NCBI GenBank assembly: GCA_007116505.1
Contig: SKII01000059.1
Coordinates: 1 to 6,694, forward strand
Direction: 5' to 3'
Length of the DNA: 6,694 nucleotides
From: Nitriliruptoraceae bacterium
Lineage (GTDB): Bacteria > Actinomycetota > Nitriliruptoria > Nitriliruptorales > Nitriliruptoraceae
Below the pieces are notes generated by a model. The model was not told the origin of the DNA. It did no database searches and saw nothing but the letters and a program-made list of their open reading frames with translations. The translations under genes were made by a program, and so were the position numbers. Shown here piece after piece: positions 1-6,236 of the stretch. Position 1 is the stretch's first letter; each line of letters opens with the position of its first letter.

Positions 1-41
1 GGGACGGAGCCGGACCACGCGGCCACAGGGTCCGCGGTCAC
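1..41 (-). CDS. Possible 5' end of argJ (ornithine acetyltransferase), partial
   Basis: A GTG at 39-41 overlaps the argC stop codon as GTGA. Its frame stays open to the window edge, reading V-T-A-D-P-V-A-A-W-S-G-S-V (13 codons). In actinobacterial arginine operons argJ usually follows argC directly, often with a short overlap, so this is where its start would be expected. The visible residues lie before any conserved ArgJ motif, so identity rests on position alone. No strong Shine-Dalgarno is seen; the G-rich GTGGGGG stretch at the end of argC is a weak candidate. A second GTG, four codons further in the same frame, could also be the start. Confidence 0.35.
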   Translation of the reverse strand, partial: MTADPVAAWSGSV

Positions 42-1081
42 GGGTGCACCCCCACGACGTCGAGCCCGAGCGTCTCCTCGAGGCCGAGCATGACGTTCAC
101 GTTCTGCAGCGCCTGGCCGGCCGCACCCTTCACGAGGTTGTCGATGACGCTCGTGAGGAGCACCCGGCCCGTGCGCGCATCGACGACGGCCGACAGCTGG
201 CACGAGTTCGCGCCGTGGACCGCCTTCGTCCGCGGGAACTCGCCCGGCGCCAGCACGTGCACGAACGGTTCTCCCGCGTACGCGGCCGCGAGGGCCTCGT
301 CCACGTCGGCCTGCCCGACTCCCGGCCGCAGCACGGCGGAGATGGTGGCGAGGATGCCGCGGGACATCGAGACGAGATGGGGAGTGAAGACGATCGGGGA
401 GGCCGCCCCGCCGGGGACGAGGTGGGTCTCGATCTCGACCGTGTGGCGGTGGGAGGGCGCGCCGTAGGCGACCACGTCTCCATGCACGACGGCCGCCTGG
501 AGGTCGGGACGCGAGGAGCGGCCGGCGCCCGAGGTACCGCTGACGGCGCTCACGACGATGCCCTCCGGCTCGAGGAGACCTGCGAGCGGCACCAGGGGCA
601 GCAGGGTCGCGGTCGGGTAGCAACCGGGGTTGGCGACCAGGCGCGCACCGGCGACCTGCACACGTGCGTGCTCCGTCAGCCCGTAGACCGCCGGGTCAGC
701 GCCGCCCGGTGCGAGCTCAGGGGCGGTGTGCTCACGCCCGTACCAGACGCTGAAGCGCTCCGCGGGCAGACGGAACGCACCCGAGAGGTCGACGACCCGC
801 GTGCCGAGCGCGAGCAGTCTCGGCGCGAGCTCCAGCGACACCTCGTCGGGGGTGCCGAGCACCACGACGTCGGCCCGGGCGAGGTCGTCAGGGTCGACGG
901 GGACGAGGACACGGTCCCCGCCGGCCGCCGGGGGGAGGTTCGGCGCGACCGAGCGCAGCGTCGAGCCGGCTGAGGAGGCCCCGGCGACGGCGTGGACCTC
1001 GAGCTCCGGGTGACGGGTCAGCAGGCGGAGCAGCTCGGTGCCGCCGTAGCCGGACGCGCCGACGATGGCGATGGTGGGCAC
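38..1081 (-). CDS. argC: N-acetyl-gamma-glutamyl-phosphate reductase
   Basis: ArgC catalyses the third step of arginine biosynthesis in the cytoplasm: NADPH-dependent reduction of N-acetylglutamyl 5-phosphate to the semialdehyde. The 347-residue product has the usual length of the short bacterial ArgC type. Visible motifs are the nucleotide-binding GASGYGG (8-14), VVDLSGAFRL (97-106), the catalytic cysteine Cys154 in NPGCYPTA, SGTSGAGR (181-188), the SHRHT segment (210-214) with the presumed catalytic histidine, and the C-terminal KGAAGQALQNVNVM (318-331). The start is GTG at 1079-1081, chosen because GGAGGT lies five bases upstream and MPTIAIVGASGYGG matches the family N-terminus. It follows pheT after a 104-base gap containing a possible ArgR operator, and probably leads an arginine operon continuing beyond the left edge. 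All key residues are present. Confidence 0.97.
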   Translation of the reverse strand: MPTIAIVGASGYGGTELLRLLTRHPELEVHAVAGASSAGSTLRSVAPNLPPAAGGDRVLVPVDPDDLARADVVVLGTPDEVSLELAPRLLALGTRVVDLSGAFRLPAERFSVWYGREHTAPELAPGGADPAVYGLTEHARVQVAGARLVANPGCYPTATLLPLVPLAGLLEPEGIVVSAVSGTSGAGRSSRPDLQAAVVHGDVVAYGAPSHRHTVEIETHLVPGGAASPIVFTPHLVSMSRGILATISAVLRPGVGQADVDEALAAAYAGEPFVHVLAPGEFPRTKAVHGANSCQLSAVVDARTGRVLLTSVIDNLVKGAAGQALQNVNVMLGLEETLGLDVVGVHP

Positions 1082-1122
1082 GGTCGACCTCCGGGGACCC
1101 GCGCGCGGGACGCGGGCGGTGA

Positions 1123-1156
1123 TGCGGAAGTATGCAGGATAGTGCGGAGAACCGCA
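1123..1156 (-). promoter_or_regulatory. Putative ARG-box pair (ArgR operator) upstream of argC
   Basis: On the minus strand there is a perfect inverted repeat TGCGGTTCTCCGCA (1143-1156). Six bases further comes a related imperfect one, TGCATACTTCCGCA (1123-1136). They share 9 of 14 bases and their centres are 20 bp apart. Known ARG boxes are 18-bp imperfect palindromes with TGCAT/TGNAT-type half-sites, usually in pairs separated by 2-3 bp, so the spacing fits ArgR hexamer binding. On the plus strand TGCGG occurs at 1123, 1143 and 1163, exactly 20 bp apart. The operator role is inferred from position and geometry. The half-sites are more GC-rich than the consensus. Confidence 0.4.
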
Positions 1157-1157
1157 A
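1129..1157 (-). promoter_or_regulatory. Possible sigma-70-type promoter of argC
   Basis: A TTGCGG hexamer (1152-1157) is separated by 17 bases from CATACT (1129-1134) on the minus strand. Both are weak matches to the -35 and -10 consensus, but the spacing is ideal. A TATCCT at 1137-1142 is an alternative -10 of the TANNNT kind, without a good -35. Transcription from the first pair would begin about 40 bases before the argC GTG. The elements overlap both putative ARG boxes, as expected if ArgR represses by blocking polymerase. The evidence is limited to sequence resemblance. Confidence 0.3.
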
Positions 1158-1185
1158 ACGCATGCGGCTCGGCCTCAGGGTCCGA

Positions 1186-3636
1186 TCAGGAGCGCAGCGA
1201 GGCGCCGATGGCCGTCACGGCCGCCCCGACACGGCTCAGGACAGCGTCCGCGTCCACGTCGCTGAGCTGACGCTCCGTGTCCTGCAGACGCAGGCGCAGC
1301 CCGATGCTGCGGTGCCCCTCAGGAAGCTGGCTGCCGCGGAACTCGTCGAACCAGCGCAGATCGTCGAGCAGGTCCCCCGCTGCGTCGCGCACCACCTGCA
1401 TGATCGTGGCGACGCTCAGCCCCTCCGGCCCCACGACCGCGACGTCGACGACGACGGCGGGATGACGCACGAGCCGCGGCGCACGCACGAGCGGGTGACC
1501 GTCAGCAGCGGATGCGAGCAGGACCTCGGTCAGCAGCTCACCGGCGACCACGGGGTCGGGCAGGTCCCACGCGTCCGCCGCGTGAGGATGGAGCTGCCCG
1601 GCGAGTCCGACCTCGACGCCATCCAGCAGCAGGGCGACCGTGCGACCGGGGTGCCAGCCCTCACGGCTCACCGGTCGGCGCTCGAGCGTGGCGACGCCCG
1701 CGCGGCGGGCGAGCTCGTCGATCACGGCCAGCACGTCCTCGACCGCCCACGTCGTCGTCTCGTCGAGCCATCCGTCGCCCGACCGCGCCCCGAAGGCCGC
1801 GATGCCGAGCGCACGCGGCTGCAGCGGAAGCTGCTGAGCGTCGGGACCGACCCAGCGCCACGCGGTGCCGAGCACCCGGTCGAGCTCCGTCCCGAGCACA
1901 TCGTCGACCGGTCGGTGGATGCGGCCGAGCTCGGCGACCGCCATGCCCGCACGGCCCTGGCCGCGGTTGCGGCGCAGCGTGACCAGCAGGCCGTCGAGCA
2001 GCCCCGGCCGCATGGCGGCGGCATCCTGCGCCAGCGGGTTCGCGAGCAGCACGCGCCCCTCGGAGGGGTGCACGCCCGCGGTGACCCGCGGGCCGACGAA
2101 CGGACGCGTCACCACCTCGTCGAAACCGTGGGCGAGCACGGCCTCGCGCAGTGAGCGCTCGAGGCGCTGCGAGGCGGACAGGCCTCCGCGCACCACGAGC
2201 GGTGGCAGCTCCGCGGGGACATGGCCGTACCCGTGGAGGCGCACGACCTCCTCGGCGAGGTCGGCGGGGCGCGCGAGGTCCCCTCGCCAGGACGGTGGAA
2301 CGGCACGGAGGGCGTCACCCGAGACGGTCACCTCACAGCCGGCCCGCCGGAGCAGCCCCGCCTGCGCATCCGCGTCGAGGTCGAGCGCGACGAGCGCTGC
2401 GATGCGCTGCGCCGACGCGTCGACCGGCCCCGGCGCGAGGCGTGCGGACGCAGGGCCGTGCTCGGTCGTCGCGGCCGTGCTGCGCGCTCCCGCGGTGGTC
2501 GCCATGAGATGGGCCGCGCGCGCGACGGCGAGCTCCGCCCCCTCCGGGTCGACGCGGCGCTCGAAGCGTGTGCTCGCCTCGCTCACGAGACCCAGGCGGC
2601 GGGACGTGCGGCGGATTGCGGCCGGGTCCCACACCGCCCCCTCGAGAAGGATCCGGCGCGTCCCGGCGTGGACCTCGGTGCGCTCCCCGCCCATCACGCC
2701 GGCGAGCGAGGCGGGCCCGTCCGCATCGTCGATCACGAGGTCGCCGGCGACGAGCGTGCGGTCGACACCGTCGAGGGTGCGCAGCGTCTCCCCTCCCCGC
2801 GCGTCGCGCACGCGAAGCCCACCACCGGCGAGGCGGTCGAGGTCGAACGCGTGCAGCGGCTGCCCGAGCTCCAGCATGACGTAGTTCGTCACGTCGACGA
2901 CGCCGTCGATGGAGCGCACGCCGCACTGCGCGAGCCGCGTGCGCAGCCACAGCGGCGAGCGGCGCACCACCGCATCCTCGAGCGTCCAGGCGGCGAACGC
3001 GCCGACGCCGTCCGTGGCGAGCTCGACACCGACACCGCTCACCGTCGGTCGCGCGGCGACCTCGGGCAGCGGGCGCAGCGACGTGTCGAGCAGCGCTGCG
3101 AGGTCGCGCGCGACGCCGAGGATGGAGAGGTGGTCGCCGCGGTCGGGCTGCACGGCGATCTCGATGACCGGCTCCCCGACCGGCACGAGCTCGTCGAGCG
3201 CAGCCCCGAGTGGGACGTCGTCGGTCAGGAGGAGCAGCCCCGCATGGTCGTCCCCGAGGCCGAGCTCACGCGCGGAGGCGAGCATCCCGTTGGACACCTG
3301 GCCGCGGATCGTGCGCGCCTCGAGGCGCATCCCGGGGATGGTCGCGCCGACGGCGGCATGGAGCACGACGTCGCCGACGTCGAAGTTGGCCGCTCCGCAG
3401 ACGACGCGGACCTCCCCCGATCCACCCGGCCCGGTCACGTCGACGAGGCGCAGGTTGTCGGCATCCGGGTGCGGCTCGTGGTGCAGGACCCGGGCGGCGT
3501 GCACCCCGGCGACACCGGAGCCCGGATGCGTCACCCCCTCGACCTCGAGCCCGGACGCGCTGAGCCGCTCGACCAGCTCGTCGATCGTCAGGTCGACGTC
3601 GACCATCGAGGTGAGCCACGACAGGGGGATGCGCAT
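1186..3636 (-). CDS. pheT: Phenylalanyl-tRNA synthetase beta subunit
   Basis: PheT is the large subunit of the alpha2beta2 enzyme that charges tRNA-Phe; it binds tRNA and edits mischarged Tyr-tRNA. The 816 residues match the family length. Domains in order: N-terminal B1 (MRIPLSWL start); EMAP-like tRNA-binding domain about 40-150 (HPDADNLRLVDV, VVCGAANF, IRGQVSNGM); B3/4 editing domain about 210-390, with His262 in LGQPLHAFD, LAGVMGG (311-317) and EASTRFERRVDP (353-364); B5 domain about 400-475, with likely Mg-binding acidic residues D453, D459, E462 and E463 in the DLARPADLAEEVVRLHGY segment; a catalytic-like core about 490-700 (RNRGQGRAG at 556-564, AELGRIHRP at 568-576); and the FDX-ACB anticodon-binding domain about 720-816. 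The usual arginine-aspartate of that last domain reads VVD here. The ATG shares its A with the pheS stop (TGATG), so translation is probably coupled; no clear Shine-Dalgarno is needed or seen. Confidence 0.97.
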   Translation of the reverse strand: MRIPLSWLTSMVDVDLTIDELVERLSASGLEVEGVTHPGSGVAGVHAARVLHHEPHPDADNLRLVDVTGPGGSGEVRVVCGAANFDVGDVVLHAAVGATIPGMRLEARTIRGQVSNGMLASARELGLGDDHAGLLLLTDDVPLGAALDELVPVGEPVIEIAVQPDRGDHLSILGVARDLAALLDTSLRPLPEVAARPTVSGVGVELATDGVGAFAAWTLEDAVVRRSPLWLRTRLAQCGVRSIDGVVDVTNYVMLELGQPLHAFDLDRLAGGGLRVRDARGGETLRTLDGVDRTLVAGDLVIDDADGPASLAGVMGGERTEVHAGTRRILLEGAVWDPAAIRRTSRRLGLVSEASTRFERRVDPEGAELAVARAAHLMATTAGARSTAATTEHGPASARLAPGPVDASAQRIAALVALDLDADAQAGLLRRAGCEVTVSGDALRAVPPSWRGDLARPADLAEEVVRLHGYGHVPAELPPLVVRGGLSASQRLERSLREAVLAHGFDEVVTRPFVGPRVTAGVHPSEGRVLLANPLAQDAAAMRPGLLDGLLVTLRRNRGQGRAGMAVAELGRIHRPVDDVLGTELDRVLGTAWRWVGPDAQQLPLQPRALGIAAFGARSGDGWLDETTTWAVEDVLAVIDELARRAGVATLERRPVSREGWHPGRTVALLLDGVEVGLAGQLHPHAADAWDLPDPVVAGELLTEVLLASAADGHPLVRAPRLVRHPAVVVDVAVVGPEGLSVATIMQVVRDAAGDLLDDLRWFDEFRGSQLPEGHRSIGLRLRLQDTERQLSDVDADAVLSRVGAAVTAIGASLRS

Positions 3637-4634
3637 CAGAAGGCCGCCAGGAAGCGTGCGTCGGCGTCGTAGAGGTCGCGGATGTCCGCGACGCCGTGCC
3701 GGAGCATCGCGACACGCTCGACGCCGATGCCGAACGCGAAGCCGGTGTAGCGCTCAGGGTCGATCCCGCACATGCTGAGCACGGCAGGGTCGACCATGCC
3801 GGAGCCGAGGATCTCGAGCCAGCCCGAGGCGCTCTCGAAGGACACGTCGACCTCAGCGGACGGTTCGGTGAAGGGGAAGAACGAGGGACGCAGCCGCACC
3901 TCGCGGTCCTCGCCGAAGAGCGCACGGGCGAAGGCGAGCAGCGTGCCTCGCAGGTGCGCCATCGTCACCCCCTCCGCGACGAGCAGCCCCTCGACCTGGG
4001 TGAAGACCGGCGAGTGCGTCGCGTCGACCGCGTCGGCCCGGTAGACGCGACCGGGGCACACGACCGCGATCGGAGGTTCGTGCGCGAGCATCGTCCGGAC
4101 CTGCACCGGCGACGTGTGCGTCCGCAGGACGACGTCCGCGTCCTCGTCGACGTAGATCGTGTCCATCGTGCCGCGCGCTGGATGGTCCGGGGGGATGTTG
4201 AGCAGGTCGAAGTTGAAGCTGCCGCTCTCGACCTCCGGGCCCTCCGCGACGCTGAAGCCCATGCCGACGAACACGTCGACGATCTCCGCCTCGACCTGGG
4301 TGAGCAGGTGCGGCCTGCCCGGCCTGACGCGGCGTGCGGGACCGGTCAGGTCGAGCCGCTCCGCCTCGAGACGTGCGCGGAGCTCGACCGCCTCGATCTC
4401 GGCGTGCCGGGCCTCGAACGCGGTGGTCACGTCGCGCTTCAGGTCGTTGAGGAGCGCACCGACACGGCGACGCTCGTCGTCGTCCATCCGGCCGAGCTGC
4501 TTCTGGGCCTCCGCGAGGGGCGAGCGCCGGCCGAGGTGCTCGACGCGGGCCTGCTCGAGCGCAGGACCGTCGGCCGCGGCGTCGAAGGCCGCGACGGCGG
4601 TGGCGCGCAGCGCGTCGACGTCGCTCACCTGCAC
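3636..4634 (-). CDS. pheS: Phenylalanyl-tRNA synthetase alpha subunit
   Basis: PheS is the catalytic class II subunit: it activates phenylalanine with ATP and transfers it to tRNA-Phe. The 332-residue product is close to the E. coli length (327). It has an N-terminal coiled-coil arm (about 1-95, rich in Arg, Glu and Ala, with the VEHLGRRSPL segment) that contacts tRNA. The catalytic domain follows: motif 1 region FSVAEGPEVE (127-136) with NFDLLNIPPDHPAR; motif 2 LRTHTSPVQ (170-178) and GRVYRADAVDATHSP (195-209); the phenylalanine-pocket RPSFFPFTEPSAEVDV (249-264); and motif 3 FAFGIGVERVAMLRHG (299-314). The common GCGMVHP reads GSGMVDP here (277-283). The start is GTG at 4632-4634, supported by AGGAGG six bases upstream; a second in-frame GTG two codons later is spaced less well. 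The gene overlaps pheT by one base. A repeat-filled leader precedes it. Confidence 0.97.
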   Translation of the reverse strand: MQVSDVDALRATAVAAFDAAADGPALEQARVEHLGRRSPLAEAQKQLGRMDDDERRRVGALLNDLKRDVTTAFEARHAEIEAVELRARLEAERLDLTGPARRVRPGRPHLLTQVEAEIVDVFVGMGFSVAEGPEVESGSFNFDLLNIPPDHPARGTMDTIYVDEDADVVLRTHTSPVQVRTMLAHEPPIAVVCPGRVYRADAVDATHSPVFTQVEGLLVAEGVTMAHLRGTLLAFARALFGEDREVRLRPSFFPFTEPSAEVDVSFESASGWLEILGSGMVDPAVLSMCGIDPERYTGFAFGIGVERVAMLRHGVADIRDLYDADARFLAAF

Positions 4635-4640
4635 GCTGCA

Positions 4641-4646
4641 CCTCCT
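4641..4646 (-). promoter_or_regulatory. Ribosome binding site of pheS
   Basis: AGGAGG on the minus strand lies six bases before GTG 4634. This strong site decides between the two in-frame GTG codons at the pheS 5' end. The 14-bp tandem repeat begins less than ten bases upstream of it. Confidence 0.8.
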
Positions 4647-4654
4647 GGGTTCCC

Positions 4655-4716
4655 GCTGCTGGGGTCCTGCTGCTGCTGCTGGGGTCCTGCTGCTGGGGTC
4701 CTGCTGCTGGGGTCCT
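4655..4716 (-). repeat. 14-bp tandem repeat in the pheS leader
   Basis: On the plus strand GCTGCTGGGGTCCT occurs as four exact copies at 4655-4668, 4675-4688, 4689-4702 and 4703-4716. An extra GCTGCT (4669-4674) sits between the first two copies. Read with transcription, the unit is AGGACCCCAGCAGC. The array lies in the 151-base gap between the methyltransferase and pheS, ending just before the pheS ribosome binding site. The unit length is not a multiple of three, so each copy shifts the reading frame, which argues against it encoding a peptide. It has no strong internal hairpin. Exact copies suggest recent slippage or expansion. Confidence 0.9.
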
Positions 4717-4756
4717 GCTCCTCGCGTCGCGTCCGAGGCTCGCTCGCCGCGCAGGG

Positions 4757-4762
4757 AGCCTA
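4757..4762 (-). promoter_or_regulatory. Weak -10-like hexamer upstream of pheS
   Basis: TAGGCT on the minus strand fits the relaxed actinobacterial TANNNT -10 pattern and lies upstream of the repeat array in the pheS leader. No convincing -35 hexamer is found 16-18 bases before it. It is the only AT-containing candidate in this gap, so a separate pheST promoter remains unproven. Confidence 0.15.
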
Positions 4763-4785
4763 GACGCGGTCCGACCCGGCGCCGC

Positions 4786-5586
4786 TCATCGACCCATCAG
4801 CGCGTGCATCGCGATCGCGCCGGCGGCCCCCACGTTGAGCGACTCGACCCCGGGACGCATCGCGATGCGCACCGCTGCATCAAGGGTCCCGCGCACGTCC
4901 GCGCCCATGCCGTGCGGCTCGGAGCCGACGACGAGCACGACGCCCACGCCCTGCAGGGCCGCCACCGCCCCGGCGAGGTCGAGCGCGCCGTCCGCGGCGA
5001 GACCGAGGAGAGGCCTCCCCCCGCCGCGCAGCTCCACCGCGAGCCCGCCCTGCCCCGCCGCCGGATCGGCACCACGGTCAGCCGGGCGGTGGACCGGGGT
5101 GCGGTAGCAGGTTCCTGCGGACGCACGCACGGCCTTCGGTCCGAAGGGGTCCGCCCCACCGAGGCTCACCACGCGGGCCCCGAACGCGGCCGCCGTGCGC
5201 ACGAGCGTCCCGACGTTGCCGGGGTCCGCCACGCCGTCGAGGACGAGCACATCACCCTCGGGCGGCAGCGGGGTGTCGGTCGGCGGGGTCCTGACGACGG
5301 CGACGACACCCGGAGGTGTCACCGCGTCGGAGACGCGCGCCATCACCCGTGCGTCGACCTGCGTCACGCGGGCTCCCTCCGGGACCAGCTCCACGAGCTC
5401 CTCACGTCCCTCGACGTGCAGCAGCTCGACGACGTCCCCCGCGAGGAGCGCCTCGCGGCACACGCGCTCACCCTCGGCGAGATGGAGCCCCTCGCGACGT
5501 CGCGCCCGCGCATCGTGCAGCGCTGCGAGCGCCGCGACCCGCGGGTTGCGCGGTGACGTGAGCGGGTCGCCGCGCCGGGCGTTCAG
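4786..5586 (-). CDS. TrmH/SpoU-family RNA 2'-O-ribose methyltransferase, probable CTG start
   Basis: The product is a SPOUT-class enzyme that uses S-adenosylmethionine to methylate a ribose 2'-OH, probably in 23S rRNA (RlmB/TsnR-like), as inferred from family and neighbourhood. Numbered from the CTG start (266 aa), an N-terminal substrate-binding domain contains [12 protein letters not shown] (9-20) and [12 protein letters not shown] (36-47). The knotted domain carries motif 1 [17 protein letters not shown] (121-137), KAVRASAGT (151-159), motif 2 VVGSEPHGM (219-227 region) and motif 3 [16 protein letters not shown] (248-263). The only in-frame ATG/GTG/TTG is GTG at 5461-5463, which falls inside the conserved AEGERV segment and would remove about 41 residues. 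CTG at 5584-5586 overlaps the rplT stop as CTGA and follows GGAGAAGG by seven bases, so it is preferred. Which rRNA position is methylated cannot be told. Confidence 0.88.
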   Translation of the reverse strand: MNARRGDPLTSPRNPRVAALAALHDARARRREGLHLAEGERVCREALLAGDVVELLHVEGREELVELVPEGARVTQVDARVMARVSDAVTPPGVVAVVRTPPTDTPLPPEGDVLVLDGVADPGNVGTLVRTAAAFGARVVSLGGADPFGPKAVRASAGTCYRTPVHRPADRGADPAAGQGGLAVELRGGGRPLLGLAADGALDLAGAVAALQGVGVVLVVGSEPHGMGADVRGTLDAAVRIAMRPGVESLNVGAAGAIAMHALMGR

Positions 5587-5951
5587 GCGGAGACCTTCTC
5601 CAGGGCCTCGCGCGCCTTCGCGGCGAGGGCGCGGAACGCCGCCTCGTCGCGCACGGCGAGGTCTGCGAGGTTCTTGCGGTCGACCTCGACCTCGGCGAGC
5701 CGGAGCCCGTGCATCAGGCGGTTGTAGCTCAGCCCCTCGACGCGCGCGGCGGCGTTGATGCGCGCGATCCAGAGGCGTCGCATCTCGCCCTTCTTCGCGC
5801 GCCGGTCGCGGTAGGCGTAGCGCTCCGCGTGCTGCACGGCCTCCTTCGCGACCCGGAACCGCCGGCTCCGCGCGCCGCGGAAGCCCTTGGCACGCTCCAT
5901 CACGGTCCGGTGGCTCTTCCGGGCGTTCACGCCCCGCTTGACCCTTGCCAT
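5583..5951 (-). CDS. rplT: 50S ribosomal protein L20
   Basis: L20 binds 23S rRNA early in large-subunit assembly. The 122-residue protein is of normal length and very basic. It opens with the family signature [15 protein letters not shown], followed by [19 protein letters not shown] (21-39), [18 protein letters not shown] (45-62), ARINAAAR (63-70) and [10 protein letters not shown] (74-83). The start is ATG at 5949-5951 with GAGGTGA four bases upstream. It lies 66 bases after rpmI. Its stop is overlapped by the presumed CTG start of the methyltransferase. In E. coli and Bacillus, L20 represses its own operon through the mRNA leader; the leader here would lie beyond the right edge, so that control cannot be assessed. 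Confidence 0.98.
   Translation of the reverse strand: MARVKRGVNARKSHRTVMERAKGFRGARSRRFRVAKEAVQHAERYAYRDRRAKKGEMRRLWIARINAAARVEGLSYNRLMHGLRLAEVEVDRKNLADLAVRDEAAFRALAAKAREALEKVSA
5594..5601 (-). promoter_or_regulatory. Ribosome binding site supporting the CTG start of the methyltransferase
   Basis: GGAGAAGG on the minus strand lies inside the end of rplT, seven bases before CTG 5586. Six of its bases resemble the AGGAGG core. It supports initiation at the CTGA overlap. It also encodes part of the L20 C-terminus, so it could be coincidental. Confidence 0.45.
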
Positions 5952-5964
5952 CTTCTCACCTCAT

Positions 5965-5979
5965 GCCGGCCGTGCCGGC
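5965..5979 (-). other. GC stem-loop just upstream of rplT
   Basis: GCCGGC at 5965-5970 and GCCGGC at 5974-5979 can pair around a three-base loop. The hairpin would sit in the rpmI-rplT spacer, directly before the rplT Shine-Dalgarno. No T-run follows, so it is not a typical terminator. It might influence rplT initiation or protect the message, but short GC palindromes are common at this base composition. Confidence 0.35.
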
Positions 5980-6017
5980 GTCGTGTCGTGGTGCTCGATG
6001 CTGCGTGGTGGCCCTGC

Positions 6018-6212
6018 TCAGCGGCCGAGGAGACGCTTGACGCGCTTGGCCTCGGGGGACGACAGCTCGCGGTCGCCGGAGAGCCGGCGACGACGCGAGG
6101 CGCTCTTGCCCTCGAGCAGGTGCGCGCGGTTGCGCTGCCCGCTCATGACCTTGCCCTTGCGGGTGATGCGGAAGCGGCGCTTGGCACCGCTGTGGGTCTT
6201 CTGCTTCGGCAT
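6018..6212 (-). CDS. rpmI: 50S ribosomal protein L35
   Basis: L35 is a small basic protein of the large ribosomal subunit. The 64 residues begin MPKQKTHSGAKRRFRITRKG, the family signature, and continue with HLLEGKSASRRRRLSGD and the C-terminal AKRVKRLLGR, which is close to the family end. An in-frame ATG two codons earlier (6216-6218) would give MVMPKQ. The ATG at 6210-6212 is preferred because family members start at MPK and because AGGG (6219-6222) is six bases from it but abuts the upstream ATG. It follows infC by 24 bases and precedes rplT by 66, the conserved infC-rpmI-rplT operon order. Nothing unusual is seen in the protein. Confidence 0.96.
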   Translation of the reverse strand: MPKQKTHSGAKRRFRITRKGKVMSGQRNRAHLLEGKSASRRRRLSGDRELSSPEAKRVKRLLGR

Positions 6213-6236
6213 GACCATCCCTGTCCGTGTCGGCCC

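Noticed and set aside
1157..1185. Intrinsic terminator after pheT
   Set aside because: Only four-base stems can be drawn after the stop codon and no T-tract follows. Read-through into argC cannot be excluded.
1132..3672. Long plus-strand open frames opposite pheT (340 and 483 codons)
   Set aside because: They are antisense to a full-length, clearly conserved pheT. Their products are rich in Arg, Ala, Gly and His without recognisable domains. Very high GC leaves few stop codons, so long antisense frames are expected.
4655..4716. CRISPR array
   Set aside because: The 14-bp units are directly adjacent with no unique spacers, and there are no cas genes. It is a simple tandem repeat.
4720..4740. 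Terminator hairpin between the methyltransferase and pheS (CCTCG...CGAGG)
   Set aside because: Only five base pairs with a nine-base loop and no T-run; not distinguishable from background in such GC-rich DNA.
4635..4785. T-box riboswitch or Phe leader-peptide attenuator upstream of pheS
   Set aside because: No T-box sequence, no TTC/TTT codons in a short leader frame, and no hairpin followed by a T-run.
3696..5556. Long plus-strand open frames opposite pheS and the methyltransferase (355 and 465 codons)
   Set aside because: Same reason: shadows of well-supported minus-strand genes, with low-complexity composition. The Cys/Leu/Gly run in them is only the translated 14-bp repeat.
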